Source of the DNA: Gammaproteobacteria bacterium
GTDB lineage: Bacteria; Pseudomonadota; Gammaproteobacteria; GCA-001735895
DNA length: 64,000 nt
Assembly: GCA_029862005.1 (NCBI GenBank)
Contig: JAOTYD010000014.1
Coordinates: 1 to 64,000, forward strand
Direction: 5' to 3'
Under the pieces are notes generated by a model. The model saw only the letters and a program-made list of their open reading frames with translations, was not told where the DNA came from and searched no databases. Every line of letters begins with the position of its first letter. The first letter of the stretch is position 1. Below are positions 18,081 to 26,437 of the stretch, in pieces. The translations under genes and the position numbers were made by a program.

Positions 18081-19511
18081 ATGAAAATAAACCTGTTTAG
18101 ACAACGCGATGAAAATACCTGGGAAATTCCAGCCACAGGCAGAATGCGGGTTCCCGCCATTATCTATGCTGATCGCGCACTGATTGAAGCCATGGATGAC
18201 AAGGTTTACCAGCAGGTTACCAATGTGGCCACCCTGCCGGGCATAGTCGATTACGCGTATGCCATGCCCGACGCGCACTGGGGTTACGGTTTTCCGATTG
18301 GCGGGGTTGCGGCCTTCGATCCCGATGAAGGGGGCGTTGTCTCGGCTGGCGGCGTCGGTTTCGATATTTCCTGCGGAGTTCGCTGCCTGCATACAGGGCT
18401 TGGCGCGGATGATATCAAGCAGGCGAGGGAGACGTTGGCGGATGAGCTATTGCTACGGGTGCCGGCCGGGGTTGGCAGTACCGGCCGTATCCATCTCGAC
18501 CCCAATGAAATGCACGACATGCTTGTCGGGGGTGCGCGATGGGCGCTAAAACAGGGTTACGGTTTGCCCGAGGATCTTGAACGTACCGAAGAGCTGGGCT
18601 GCATGCGCGGTGCCGATCCCTCCCAGGTATCTGAAAGGGCAAGGCACCGGCAGCGTAATGAAATGGGAACACTGGGTTCTGGCAATCATTATCTCGAAGT
18701 TCAATACGTCGACCAGGTGTACGAAGAACGAATTGCGAAAGCATTTAACCTGCGTCAGGGTGACGCGGTGGTGAGTATCCACTGCGGGTCGCGTGGATTG
18801 GGTCATCAGATAGGCACCGAATTTCTGCGCATTATGGCCACCAGCGCCGGTCAACACGGCATCGTATTGCCTGATCGCGAGCTGGCCTGCGCCCCGATCA
18901 AATCGGAAATCGGCCAGTCTTACCTGGGCGCGATGCGATCCGCGATCAATTGTGCCCTCGCCAACCGGCAGATCATTACCCACCTGACCCGGCAGGTCTT
19001 TAGCGCCATTTTCCCAGGCGCCCAACTGCATATGCTCTATGACGTATCGCATAACACCTGCAAGCTGGAATCGCACGTAACACACGGGGAAACACGCCGG
19101 CTATATGTCCATCGCAAAGGCGCCACGCGTGCCTTCGGCCCAGGTCATGTGGAGTTGCCGGCGATATTGCGCGAGGCGGGTCAGCCAGTGTTGATCGGCG
19201 GCTCGATGGGAACCTGCTCCTATATTCTGGCAGGCACGCTGGAAAGCGAGCAGCGTGCCTTCAGTTCGGCCTGTCACGGCGCAGGACGCGCCATGAGTCG
19301 ACGCCAGGCAAAACGGCAATGGCGCGGCCGCCAGATCATTGATGAACTAAAGCGTCAGGGAATCACCATTCGCAGCCCTTCTCTACGGGGCGTGGCCGAG
19401 GAGGCGCCGCAGGCCTATAAAGATGTTACCGTGGTCGTGGACGCGGCTGACCATGCCGGGTTGGCACGAAAAGTCGCGCGCTTGCGACCGCTGGTTTGTG
19501 TGAAGGGTTAA
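18081..19511 (+). CDS. rtcB: RtcB RNA-splicing/repair ligase
   Basis: The 476-residue enzyme seals 2',3'-cyclic phosphate and 5'-OH RNA ends using GTP and Mn2+. Metal and catalytic features are visible: Asp95 and Cys98 in GGVGFDISCGVRC, GSGNHYLEVQ (residues about 199-208), SIHCGSRGLGHQ, and the guanylated His399 in SACHGAGRAMSRRQ. It follows archease by 19 bases, an established functional pair. In bacteria RtcB repairs rRNA and tRNA after stress cleavage, which fits the ribosome hibernation factor encoded downstream on the other strand and the stress genes upstream. Confidence 0.95.
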   Translation: MKINLFRQRDENTWEIPATGRMRVPAIIYADRALIEAMDDKVYQQVTNVATLPGIVDYAYAMPDAHWGYGFPIGGVAAFDPDEGGVVSAGGVGFDISCGVRCLHTGLGADDIKQARETLADELLLRVPAGVGSTGRIHLDPNEMHDMLVGGARWALKQGYGLPEDLERTEELGCMRGADPSQVSERARHRQRNEMGTLGSGNHYLEVQYVDQVYEERIAKAFNLRQGDAVVSIHCGSRGLGHQIGTEFLRIMATSAGQHGIVLPDRELACAPIKSEIGQSYLGAMRSAINCALANRQIITHLTRQVFSAIFPGAQLHMLYDVSHNTCKLESHVTHGETRRLYVHRKGATRAFGPGHVELPAILREAGQPVLIGGSMGTCSYILAGTLESEQRAFSSACHGAGRAMSRRQAKRQWRGRQIIDELKRQGITIRSPSLRGVAEEAPQAYKDVTVVVDAADHAGLARKVARLRPLVCVKG

Positions 19512-19577
19512 ACCGTTTATTCTGGCTTCGGCACTGGTTGAGGCAGGGATTTGCCGGATGCCGCAAGCATCTATTAA

Positions 19578-20144
19578 TTAACCTACCAGATGGTGTTTGC
19601 CGACAATATGTACCGTACTGGCCTGTGGGCCTTCATCTCCGGGCTCTTCCGCATACCAGACCTGATCACCAACTTCCAGTAGCTCGAAATCTCCGTCGAC
19701 AACACTGTTGCGGTGAAAATAAATCTCTCTGCCATCCGAGGTCAGGATCCGGCCGAAATCCTGCATCGGTATAATTTCGCTGATCGTGCCATGGGGGGGC
19801 ATTTCGTGGGTCTTGATTTTGCCCCGTTGCTTGCGGGCATAGTCCTGTAATTGCCGACGCGCGGCTTTAAAGGCATCACGAACCGCGACGTAAGGATCTT
19901 CATGCGCATGATGTTCCTTCGGCCCGCGCTTAATGACCAGCTCTTTGCCGGGTACCGTCAAATCGACCCTGATGTGATAGAGGTAGCCCTGGTGGTGATG
20001 TCCATGCGGTGCTTCTACCATGACGCGACAGGCCATGATCTTTTCATAAAACTGATCCAGCTTGGCCGCTTTTTCCCGGATATCCGCTTCGAGTGCCTCG
20101 GAACGAGGAATGTCGCGGAAAGTAATTTGCAATGGTTGTTCCAT
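19578..20144 (-). CDS. HPF/RaiA ribosome hibernation factor with C-terminal cold-shock-like domain
   Basis: The 188-residue protein has a ribosome-associated inhibitor domain (residues about 1-105: LQITFRDIPRSEALEADIREKAAKL ... VDLTVPG; DPYVAVRDAFKAARRQL). A short CspA-like S1 domain follows (about 115-185: HGTISEIIPMQDFGRILTSDG with EIYFHRNSV). Ordinary short HPF lacks the second part, and long HPF carries a different dimerisation domain, so this is a distinct architecture. The factor should bind idle 30S/70S ribosomes in the cytoplasm. A GATAAT hexamer and an FNR-type box lie upstream. It converges with rtcB, leaving a 66-base gap. Confidence 0.85.
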   Translation of the reverse strand: MEQPLQITFRDIPRSEALEADIREKAAKLDQFYEKIMACRVMVEAPHGHHHQGYLYHIRVDLTVPGKELVIKRGPKEHHAHEDPYVAVRDAFKAARRQLQDYARKQRGKIKTHEMPPHGTISEIIPMQDFGRILTSDGREIYFHRNSVVDGDFELLEVGDQVWYAEEPGDEGPQASTVHIVGKHHLVG

Positions 20145-20263
20145 AATAAATTATCAAATCGTTGAGAATTAAATGTGTTTTCGTTTAATAATCGAAACTG
20201 AAATAGCTGTAAAAATTATGTCTAATCGATTTAAAAGATCAATCAAAACCAGTATTTAAAATA

Positions 20264-20330
20264 ATTATCTCAGTAAAACGATTTCTGCTTCCTGATACAG
20301 GTCAACGTAACGAAGCCTGTATGGTTTAAT
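20264..20330. promoter_or_regulatory. FNR/ANR box between the hibernation-factor and flavoprotein genes
   Basis: CTGAT-ACAG-GTCAA (20292-20305) has one mismatch at the first base. On the minus strand GATAAT (20269-20264) is centred 32 bases away, towards the hibernation factor, which starts at 20144. On the plus strand TTTAAT (20325-20330) is centred 29 bases away. The plus-strand segment ATGGTTTAATT following the box is identical to that downstream of the box at 869. The rest of the 351-base gap 20145-20495 is AT-rich and holds no gene. Confidence 0.55.
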
Positions 20331-20495
20331 TTTTGTCTTATCCGGATCCCGGATGATGTTTTTCGGCGCGAAGTAAAGTGACAGTTAATTAATAAGGCTT
20401 GTTAATATATTATTCTTCCCGAGCAAGTTGAATGGTCATAGAAATTCCGGAATTAGCCGAGGAACTACGAAATTACCCACCAGACCAGCGACCCC

Positions 20496-22508
20496 TTGCT
20501 GCAACCATTGCAGCTCAAGCACCTGACCCTGCGTAACCGGATCATGTCGACCAGTCACGCCTGCGGGCTCGAGGACCACGACGCGATGCCCGGTGAAGCA
20601 TATCAGGCATACCATGAGGCCAAGGCGCGCGGCGGGCTCGCATTGACTATGTTCGGCGGTTCTGCCTTCGTCGACCGCGATTCGACCTGGGCCAACGGCC
20701 AACTCGACATGTCCGGTGACCGCGTCATCCCCTGTCTCGAGGCGTTCTCCGAGCGGATCCACGCGGCTGGTGCGGCCATCATGATGCAGCTTACGCACCT
20801 TGGCCGGCGGGCGGAGACCAATTCGCAGTACTGGCTGCCCGCGCTCGGGCCATCCCCGGTGCGCGAAACCCTGCACCGCGCTTTTCCGCGCGAAATGGAC
20901 CGGCACGATATCGAACGCGTGGTCAAGGCCTTCGGCGCCGCGGCACTGCGCGCGCAGCAGGGCGGGCTGGACGGGATCGAAACCATGGTCGGCGGTCACC
21001 TGATCGGCCAGTTCCTGTCGCCGATGACGAACCAGCGCAATGACGAGTTTGGCGGCTCGATCGAAAACCGCTGTCGCTTCGGACTCATAGTGCACGAGGA
21101 GATACGCCGCCGGGTCGGCGATGAGTTTATCGTCGGCATGCGTTTCCTGATCGACGAGGCCGATGCCGCGGGCCTCGGTTTCGACGAGTGCGTCGAAATG
21201 GCGCGCCTGTTCGAGGATTCGGGTCTCATCGATTTTTTCAACGCCAACTACGGTCGCCTCGATACGATGCACCACATGGTCACCGAATGCATGCCGGGTA
21301 TGGAATCGCCGATCGCGCCCTGGCTGCAGGCCGCGGGGCGTTTTCGCGGCGAGGTTCAGTTACCGGTGTTTCACGCCGCGCGTATCACCGACCTCGCGAC
21401 CGCGCGTCACGCGATCCGCGACGGCCTGCTCGATATGGTGGCGATGACCCGCGCGCACATAGCCGATCCGGATATCGTCGCCAAGCTAGAACGCGGTGAG
21501 GAAGATCGCATACGCCCCTGTGTCGGGGTGACGCATTGCATGGGGAACAATCGCCCGACCTGCGTGCACAACCCGGCGAGCGGGCGCGAACTGCACTGGC
21601 CGCAGCGCATCGAGCAAGTCGCTGATGCGCCGCGCCGGGCGGTGGTGGTCGGTGCGGGACCCGCCGGCCTCGAGGCGGCACGGATTCTCGCGGAGCGCGG
21701 CCATTGGGTCAAGCTGTTCGAGGCTACCGATCAACCCGGGGGGCAGATGCGGTTGGCAGCCTCGGCGAGCTGGCGCCGGGACGTGATCGGCATCGTCGAC
21801 TGGCGCGTGGTCGAACTCGAGCGCCTCGGTGTCGAGGTGCAATACAACACCCTGGCCGAGGCAGATGACGTGCTCGCGGAAAATCCCGATGTCGTCATCG
21901 TCGCGACCGGTGGCCTGCCAGACCTGGACTGGTTGCCGGGAGCAGATCTGTGCACGCCGGTCTGGGACATTCTGTCACGCGCAGTGAAGCCGGCCGCGAA
22001 CGTCATCGTCTACGACGGTACCGGACGCCACCCGGCCGCGACCGCGGCCGAATTCTGTCATGATGCAGGCAGCCGGGTGCAGCTCGTCACCCTCGATGAA
22101 ACGCCCGTCGCCGAGCTTGAGTATGGTGAACGCGTTATCTGGCGGCGCGAACTCGCGCGTCGCGACCTCGTCCCGCTCGCAGAATATGAACTGGTTGAAT
22201 TGAGTCGAGGAGATTCAGGGCTCGATGCAATGTTTCGCAGCGACCTGACCGGGGAAACGCGCACCCTGCAAGCCGACCAGGTTATCGTCGAGCGCGGCAC
22301 GCTGCCGTTCGACGAGGTATTCGATAGCCTGCGCGACAATGCCAGCAACAGGGGTGTGACCGACCTGGATGCGCTGACAACCGGGAAACCCCAACCGGGT
22401 CTCGACCAGGGGACGGGATATACGCTGTTCCGCATCGGCGACGCCGCGTCAAGCCGCAACCTTGCCGCGGCCATGTACGACGCACTGCGGCTGTGCTCGA
22501 CAATTTAA
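20496..22508 (+). CDS. Old-Yellow-Enzyme-type FMN/Fe-S/FAD oxidoreductase, N-demethylase-like
   Basis: Domains in order are an OYE-type FMN barrel (residues about 1-340), an iron-sulfur segment, and an FAD/NAD(P)-binding half (VVVGAGPAGLEAARILAERG about 383-402, GGQMRLAA). This is the plan of trimethylamine dehydrogenase, 2,4-dienoyl-CoA reductase and the DgcA/N-methylproline-demethylase branch. The Fe-S motif reads CVGVTHC ... C, lacking the second Cys of the usual CxGC. Removal of an N-methyl group is plausible given the other demethylases in the window, but unproven. The start is uncertain: TTG 20496 is the first usual start codon after the stop at 20454, no good ribosome binding site precedes it, and homologous-looking residues (TSDP) extend upstream. 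The gene is GC-rich. Confidence 0.75.
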   Translation: MLQPLQLKHLTLRNRIMSTSHACGLEDHDAMPGEAYQAYHEAKARGGLALTMFGGSAFVDRDSTWANGQLDMSGDRVIPCLEAFSERIHAAGAAIMMQLTHLGRRAETNSQYWLPALGPSPVRETLHRAFPREMDRHDIERVVKAFGAAALRAQQGGLDGIETMVGGHLIGQFLSPMTNQRNDEFGGSIENRCRFGLIVHEEIRRRVGDEFIVGMRFLIDEADAAGLGFDECVEMARLFEDSGLIDFFNANYGRLDTMHHMVTECMPGMESPIAPWLQAAGRFRGEVQLPVFHAARITDLATARHAIRDGLLDMVAMTRAHIADPDIVAKLERGEEDRIRPCVGVTHCMGNNRPTCVHNPASGRELHWPQRIEQVADAPRRAVVVGAGPAGLEAARILAERGHWVKLFEATDQPGGQMRLAASASWRRDVIGIVDWRVVELERLGVEVQYNTLAEADDVLAENPDVVIVATGGLPDLDWLPGADLCTPVWDILSRAVKPAANVIVYDGTGRHPAATAAEFCHDAGSRVQLVTLDETPVAELEYGERVIWRRELARRDLVPLAEYELVELSRGDSGLDAMFRSDLTGETRTLQADQVIVERGTLPFDEVFDSLRDNASNRGVTDLDALTTGKPQPGLDQGTGYTLFRIGDAASSRNLAAAMYDALRLCSTI

Positions 22509-22539
22509 AAATTGCCGTTGTGACAGGATTCAGTGAACT

Positions 22540-22563
22540 AAAAAAGGCCGGGTTGCCCCGGCC
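22540..22563 (-). terminator. Rho-independent terminator of the binding-protein gene
   Basis: GGCCGGG (22546-22552) and CCCGGCC (22557-22563) form a 7-bp GC stem with a TTGC loop. On the minus strand the stem is followed by a run of T (complement of A at 22540-22545), 30 bases past the stop at 22593. It may also stop plus-strand transcripts from the flavoprotein gene, although the T-tract on that side is poor. Confidence 0.8.
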
Positions 22564-22592
22564 TCTTAATTTGAAAGTAAACCCGATTTAAC

Positions 22593-24200
22593 TCAGAGGA
22601 ACCACCACCGTTCGGCGTTCTTCATGCCGTCCAGTTCCCAGGCGTTCCCGATCTGCTCGGGAAGGCCGAGTTTGTCATTCACCGCCATCACGTCGCTGAG
22701 AAACAGCGGTAATATCAGGCCGCCATCGTTGTGCACAATTTTCTGCATTTCGACATAGATTTCGCGTCGTTTCTCCGGGTTCAGTTCGGCACGGCCCTGG
22801 ATGAGCAATTTGTTGAAGCGCTCGTTTTTCCAGAAAGTTTCGTTCCATTTGGCATCCGCCGAGTAAACCTGGGAAAACATCCAGTTTTCGGTAGGCCGCC
22901 CGCTCCAGTAGGAGCCACACCATGGCTTTTTCAACCACACATCGGACCAGTAGCCGTCATTGGGTTGGCGTACCACATCGATATTGATACCGGCGGGTTT
23001 GGCCGATTCGCGCATCAGCTGTCCCGCGTCGACCGCACCGGCGAACGCGGTATCCGCGGCGTGGAACTCCACCGAAAGGCTGTCCATTCCGGCCTGCTTC
23101 AAGTGCCACTTCGCCTTGTCGGGATCGTATTCCCGCTGCGGTAGTTCTTCGGTGGTCGCACGATATACGTTGGCCGGGCCGATCGGATTGTCGTTGCCGA
23201 GCTCACCGTATCCAAATGCGATTTTGTCGAGCCACTCCTGGCGTTGGACGATCAGCTTGAGTGCCATGCGCACGTGATTATTGTCATAGGGCGCCAGGTC
23301 CGTGCGCATCGGCAGCGTGATCTGCTTGTTACCCGTGGTGGCGATAACTTTCACGCCCGGCAGCTTGGCCAGCCGGCTCGCGGTTTTCAATTCAACTTTC
23401 TGGATACAGTCCACCGCATCCGTGCGCAGGGCGGTGGTACGCGCTGACGGGTCTTCGAGCCCCAGTGACTCGATTTCGTCGAAGTGCGCCCTGCCTTGTT
23501 TCCAGTAGTTGGGATTGCGTCGCGTCAAGGAGTTAATGCCGGGTTTGTGTTCCACCAGGGAGTAGCCGCCGGTACCGATGCCGGATTGCCAGTCAATGCT
23601 GCCGTCTCCGTTTGAGGGACAGATCAGGACGTGATAGTCGCTGAGAATGAACGGAAAATCGGCATCGCCGCCCTTGAGGCTCACTATGACCTTGTTCGAC
23701 CCGTCCGCCTTGACATTATCGACGCCGGTGAGAATGCCGGCCGCACCCGATGTCGATTTCTCGCCCAGGTGATGGTTCAGTGAATCCACCACGTCCTGCG
23801 AATCCAGGGATTTACCATTGTGAAATTCCACGCCCTTGCGAATATTGAAAACCCACTGGGTAGCGTCGGCGTTGGCTTCCCAGCTCTCGGCCAGCTCCCC
23901 GACTAGTTCTCCACTGGCCGCGACCTCGGTCAGGTTGTTACGTAACTGGCCGAACTGCAGGTTGATCATGTAGGAATCCAGGATCTGGCCCGGGTCCATG
24001 ACATCACTGGTCGCGCCGCCGGTCAGCCCCTGCCTGAGCCTGCCGCCTTTCTTCGGCGCGGCCCGGGCCGCTTCACTGTATAGAGCTGGCGCCATCGCTC
24101 CTACGCCCATGGCCATTGCCGCGGAAAGGAATTTACGGCGGCTCAGGCCGTTTTCGGTAACCAGTCGTTGCAGAAATTTGATGTCGTCGTCTCTGTTCAT
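22593..24200 (-). CDS. ABC transporter substrate-binding protein, peptide/nickel (SBP_bac_5) type, Tat-exported
   Basis: The start is ATG 24200, preceded by GGAGGAG, giving 535 residues. The in-frame upstream ATG at 24254 lacks such a site. The N-terminus has a twin-arginine signal (SRRKFLSAAMAMG, about residues 20-32) ending near AARAAP. The mature part follows the DppA/OppA plan: GQILDSYMINLQFGQLRNNL, LAESWEANADATQWVFNIRKGVEFHNG, VVDSLNHHL, and C-terminal RAELNPEKRREIYVEMQKIVHNDGGLILPLF. No permease or ATPase gene adjoins, so it is an orphan in this window. It converges on the flavoprotein gene, and a shared role in uptake of an N-methylated compound is only a guess. Confidence 0.85.
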   Translation of the reverse strand: MNRDDDIKFLQRLVTENGLSRRKFLSAAMAMGVGAMAPALYSEAARAAPKKGGRLRQGLTGGATSDVMDPGQILDSYMINLQFGQLRNNLTEVAASGELVGELAESWEANADATQWVFNIRKGVEFHNGKSLDSQDVVDSLNHHLGEKSTSGAAGILTGVDNVKADGSNKVIVSLKGGDADFPFILSDYHVLICPSNGDGSIDWQSGIGTGGYSLVEHKPGINSLTRRNPNYWKQGRAHFDEIESLGLEDPSARTTALRTDAVDCIQKVELKTASRLAKLPGVKVIATTGNKQITLPMRTDLAPYDNNHVRMALKLIVQRQEWLDKIAFGYGELGNDNPIGPANVYRATTEELPQREYDPDKAKWHLKQAGMDSLSVEFHAADTAFAGAVDAGQLMRESAKPAGINIDVVRQPNDGYWSDVWLKKPWCGSYWSGRPTENWMFSQVYSADAKWNETFWKNERFNKLLIQGRAELNPEKRREIYVEMQKIVHNDGGLILPLFLSDVMAVNDKLGLPEQIGNAWELDGMKNAERWWFL

Positions 24201-24596
24201 GTGCTCCTCCGGTAGAGATCTATTTTTTGTTGCGATACAGGCCGTCAATGTCAACCACGCTCGCTTTCTCCGGCGATTATAACCCCGAACACGTATCGAA
24301 TCGAAGAAATATCTTCCTGGTTAAATTCAGGGTTCAGCACACCCTATGCCATTCCTTAGATCCTGCGGTCGGAAAATAAGCATACTGTGCCCGGAAATAT
24401 TGGTCTATTGTCCCCACTTCGTCTGTTTTTAACTGCGAGCTAGCTTGTTTTTCGGGTACTAAGAGCAGATTGAAAATGGTCGTCCCAAATAAATAAGGTG
24501 ACGGAGGGAGCATTTAATAATACCTCCGACACTTTTTTCTTTTTCCCTCTTACCTTCCTACCCGAATAAACCGAGCGCGTGAGATCTTCGGAGAAA
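24201..24596. other. Long intergenic region with a T-tailed hairpin
   Basis: About 400 bases separate the binding-protein start from the fcc promoter. I see no convincing gene. One hairpin stands out: CGGAGG (24502-24507) pairs with CCTCCG (24523-24528) across a 15-base loop, followed on the plus strand by ACAC and a T-rich tract (24533-24544). It could terminate a plus-strand small transcript or insulate the fcc promoter. Confidence 0.3.
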
Positions 24597-24637
24597 TTGA
24601 TCTTCATCAAGGATGCACGCTGGTTTTGCAGTTTAAT
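24597..24637 (+). promoter_or_regulatory. Perfect FNR box and -10 of the fcc-sox genes
   Basis: TTGAT-CTTC-ATCAA (24597-24610) is an exact FNR consensus. TTTAAT (24632-24637) is centred 31 bases downstream, which places the transcription start near 24645 and the box at about -41.5. The first gene, fccA-like, starts at 24748. Confidence 0.72.
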
Positions 24638-24747
24638 AGCCATAGGATTTTTAATGTTAATGAGTATCTTAATCGTAAAGCGTTGATCGAAATGGTGAAC
24701 ACGGTTAAATCAACAATAACCATGAACATAAAATGAGGAGCACCGTT

Positions 24748-25065
24748 ATGAGCAGTTTGCTTAAAATCGCAGCAAGTGGGATTGTCGTCCTGCTAATAGG
24801 GGGCGTTGGTCCCAGTCAGAGTTATGCCGCCGATGCGGTCCCGCGCGCCGAGTTACTGGCGTCTATGTGCAGCACCTGTCACGGCACCAATGGTAAAGGC
24901 GCCAAGCCCATGCCCGGGATTAACGGCGAGGAACCCGACGATTTCATCGATCTGATGCAGGCCTTCGCCAATGGTGAAGAGCCAACCAGCATCATGGATC
25001 GCCACGCCCAGGGTTATACCGAGGCCGAGCTCAAGCTGCTCGCCGAATATTTCAGCAAACAATAA
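24748..25065 (+). CDS. fccA: Monoheme c-type cytochrome, FccA-like partner of sulfide dehydrogenase
   Basis: The 105-residue precursor has a signal peptide (hydrophobic residues about 5-20, cleavage near SYAADA) and one CSTCH heme site (Cys41, Cys44, His45), followed by a PMPGI segment and a helix ending in LAEYFSKQ, typical of small class I cytochromes. It should be the periplasmic electron acceptor of the flavoprotein encoded 15 bases downstream. Classical FccA is diheme; this one is monoheme. I use ATG 24748 because TGAGGAG sits 7-13 bases before it. An in-frame ATG at 24733 would place that site inside the coding region. Confidence 0.82.
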   Translation: MSSLLKIAASGIVVLLIGGVGPSQSYAADAVPRAELLASMCSTCHGTNGKGAKPMPGINGEEPDDFIDLMQAFANGEEPTSIMDRHAQGYTEAELKLLAEYFSKQ

Positions 25066-25080
25066 TTCAGGAGAAAGACA

Positions 25081-26364
25081 ATGAAAGCATATGATCGCAG
25101 AGACTTTCTCAAGGTAATCGGAGCTGCCGGCGCGGTAACCGGTTTCGGTAGCCTGGTCTGGCCAATGGAAGCCCTGGCCGCAGCCAGCGGAAAAGTGGTT
25201 GTCGTCGGTGGCGGTTTCGGTGGAGCAACTTGCGCGCGCTACTTAAAGCGCTGGGGGCCCAAACTCGACGTTACCCTGGTCGAGCGCGATACCAGCTATA
25301 TCACTTGCCCGTTTTCCAACGAGGTGCTCGCGGGTAACCTGGAAATGAGCAAGATTACTCACGGCTACGGCAACATCGCCGCCCAGGGTATCGATGTGGT
25401 GCATGACGAGGTCACCGCTATCGATGCCGGTGGCAAATCGATCAGCCTCAAGTATGGCGGTTCGATGAAATTTGACAAGCTGGTGGTATCGCCGGGTATC
25501 GCGTTCAGGTGGGGTGCGATTGAAAATGACCAGGTGGCGGTGCAACAGGCAATGCCGCACTCGTGGAAAGCCGGTGAACAGACGCTGTTGTTGAGAAAAC
25601 AGTTACAGGCCATGCGTGACGGCGGCACCGTCATAATCGTGCCGCCGAAAAAGCCGTTTCGCTGTCCGCCCGGGCCCTATGAGCGCGCCAGCCTGATCGC
25701 GCATTACCTCAAGTCGAACAAGCCGAAGTCCAAAATTCTGATCGTCGATGCCAATCCGACCCATTCCAAGCAGGCTGCGTTTCACGAAGGCTGGAAAAAG
25801 GAATACGGCACCATGATCGAATGGATCAAGGATACCGACGGTGGCGTCATCACAAGCGCGGATCCGGGCGCCATGACCCTGCGTAACGATTTTGGCGACG
25901 AGTACAAGGGCGACGTAATCAACCTGATCCCGTATCAAAAGGCGGGTGAACTGGTCGAAACCGCCGGCCTGACCAACAAGGATGGCTGGTGCACGGTTAA
26001 TATGGGCACCTTTGAATCGGCCGAGGCCAGCGATGTGCATATCATCGGGGACGCTTGTGTTGCCGGCGCCATGCCCAAATCGGGCCACTCCGCCGCGTCG
26101 CAGGCGAAGAATTGTGCCGCTGCGATTGTTTCCATGCTTGCCGGAGATACACCGCCCGAGCCGACCTATGCCAACACCTGTTACAGCCTGATCGGGCCCA
26201 GGTACGGTATTTCGGTGGCCGCAGTTTACCGCCTCAAAGACGGGGTCATCGTCAAGGTTTCCGGCGGCGTCAGTAAAGTGGGCAACAAGGATCGGGTACA
26301 TAAGAACGAGGCCAAGTATGCCCGCGGCTGGTACAGGTCAATCACCTCCGACACGTTCGGTTGA
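25081..26364 (+). CDS. fccB: Flavocytochrome c sulfide dehydrogenase, flavoprotein subunit
   Basis: The 427-residue precursor carries a Tat signal ([12 protein letters not shown], residues 6-17). The mature part begins with an FAD-binding motif ([17 protein letters not shown]). All three cysteines important in Allochromatium FccB are present: Cys76 in [10 protein letters not shown] (covalent 8-alpha-methyl FAD link), Cys195 in [12 protein letters not shown] and Cys367 in NTCYSL (redox disulfide). It oxidises sulfide or polysulfide in the periplasm and passes electrons to the cytochrome encoded upstream. AGGAG precedes the ATG. Downstream soxYZ suggests that the sulfur product may be handed to the SoxY swinging arm. 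Confidence 0.92.
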   Translation: MKAYDRRDFLKVIGAAGAVTGFGSLVWPMEALAAASGKVVVVGGGFGGATCARYLKRWGPKLDVTLVERDTSYITCPFSNEVLAGNLEMSKITHGYGNIAAQGIDVVHDEVTAIDAGGKSISLKYGGSMKFDKLVVSPGIAFRWGAIENDQVAVQQAMPHSWKAGEQTLLLRKQLQAMRDGGTVIIVPPKKPFRCPPGPYERASLIAHYLKSNKPKSKILIVDANPTHSKQAAFHEGWKKEYGTMIEWIKDTDGGVITSADPGAMTLRNDFGDEYKGDVINLIPYQKAGELVETAGLTNKDGWCTVNMGTFESAEASDVHIIGDACVAGAMPKSGHSAASQAKNCAAAIVSMLAGDTPPEPTYANTCYSLIGPRYGISVAAVYRLKDGVIVKVSGGVSKVGNKDRVHKNEAKYARGWYRSITSDTFG

Positions 26365-26388
26365 GCTGATCGATATCTGGTAATGAGA

Positions 26389-26410
26389 GGGGTGGCGTTC
26401 GCGCCACTCC
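26389..26410 (+). other. Strong hairpin with TTCG loop between fccB and soxY
   Basis: GGGGTGGCG (26389-26397) pairs over nine positions, one of them a G-U pair, with CGCCACTCC (26402-26410) around a TTCG tetraloop. No T-tract follows, so it is unlikely to be a full terminator. It may stabilise the fccAB message end or reduce read-through into soxYZ. Confidence 0.5.
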
Positions 26411-26437
26411 GTATTTGAATAGGTAGTTAATGGGCCG

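Noticed and set aside
24440-24643. Minus-strand 67-codon frame between the binding-protein and fccA genes
   Set aside because: It runs through the exact FNR box and the hairpin, has no ribosome binding site, and the product looks random.
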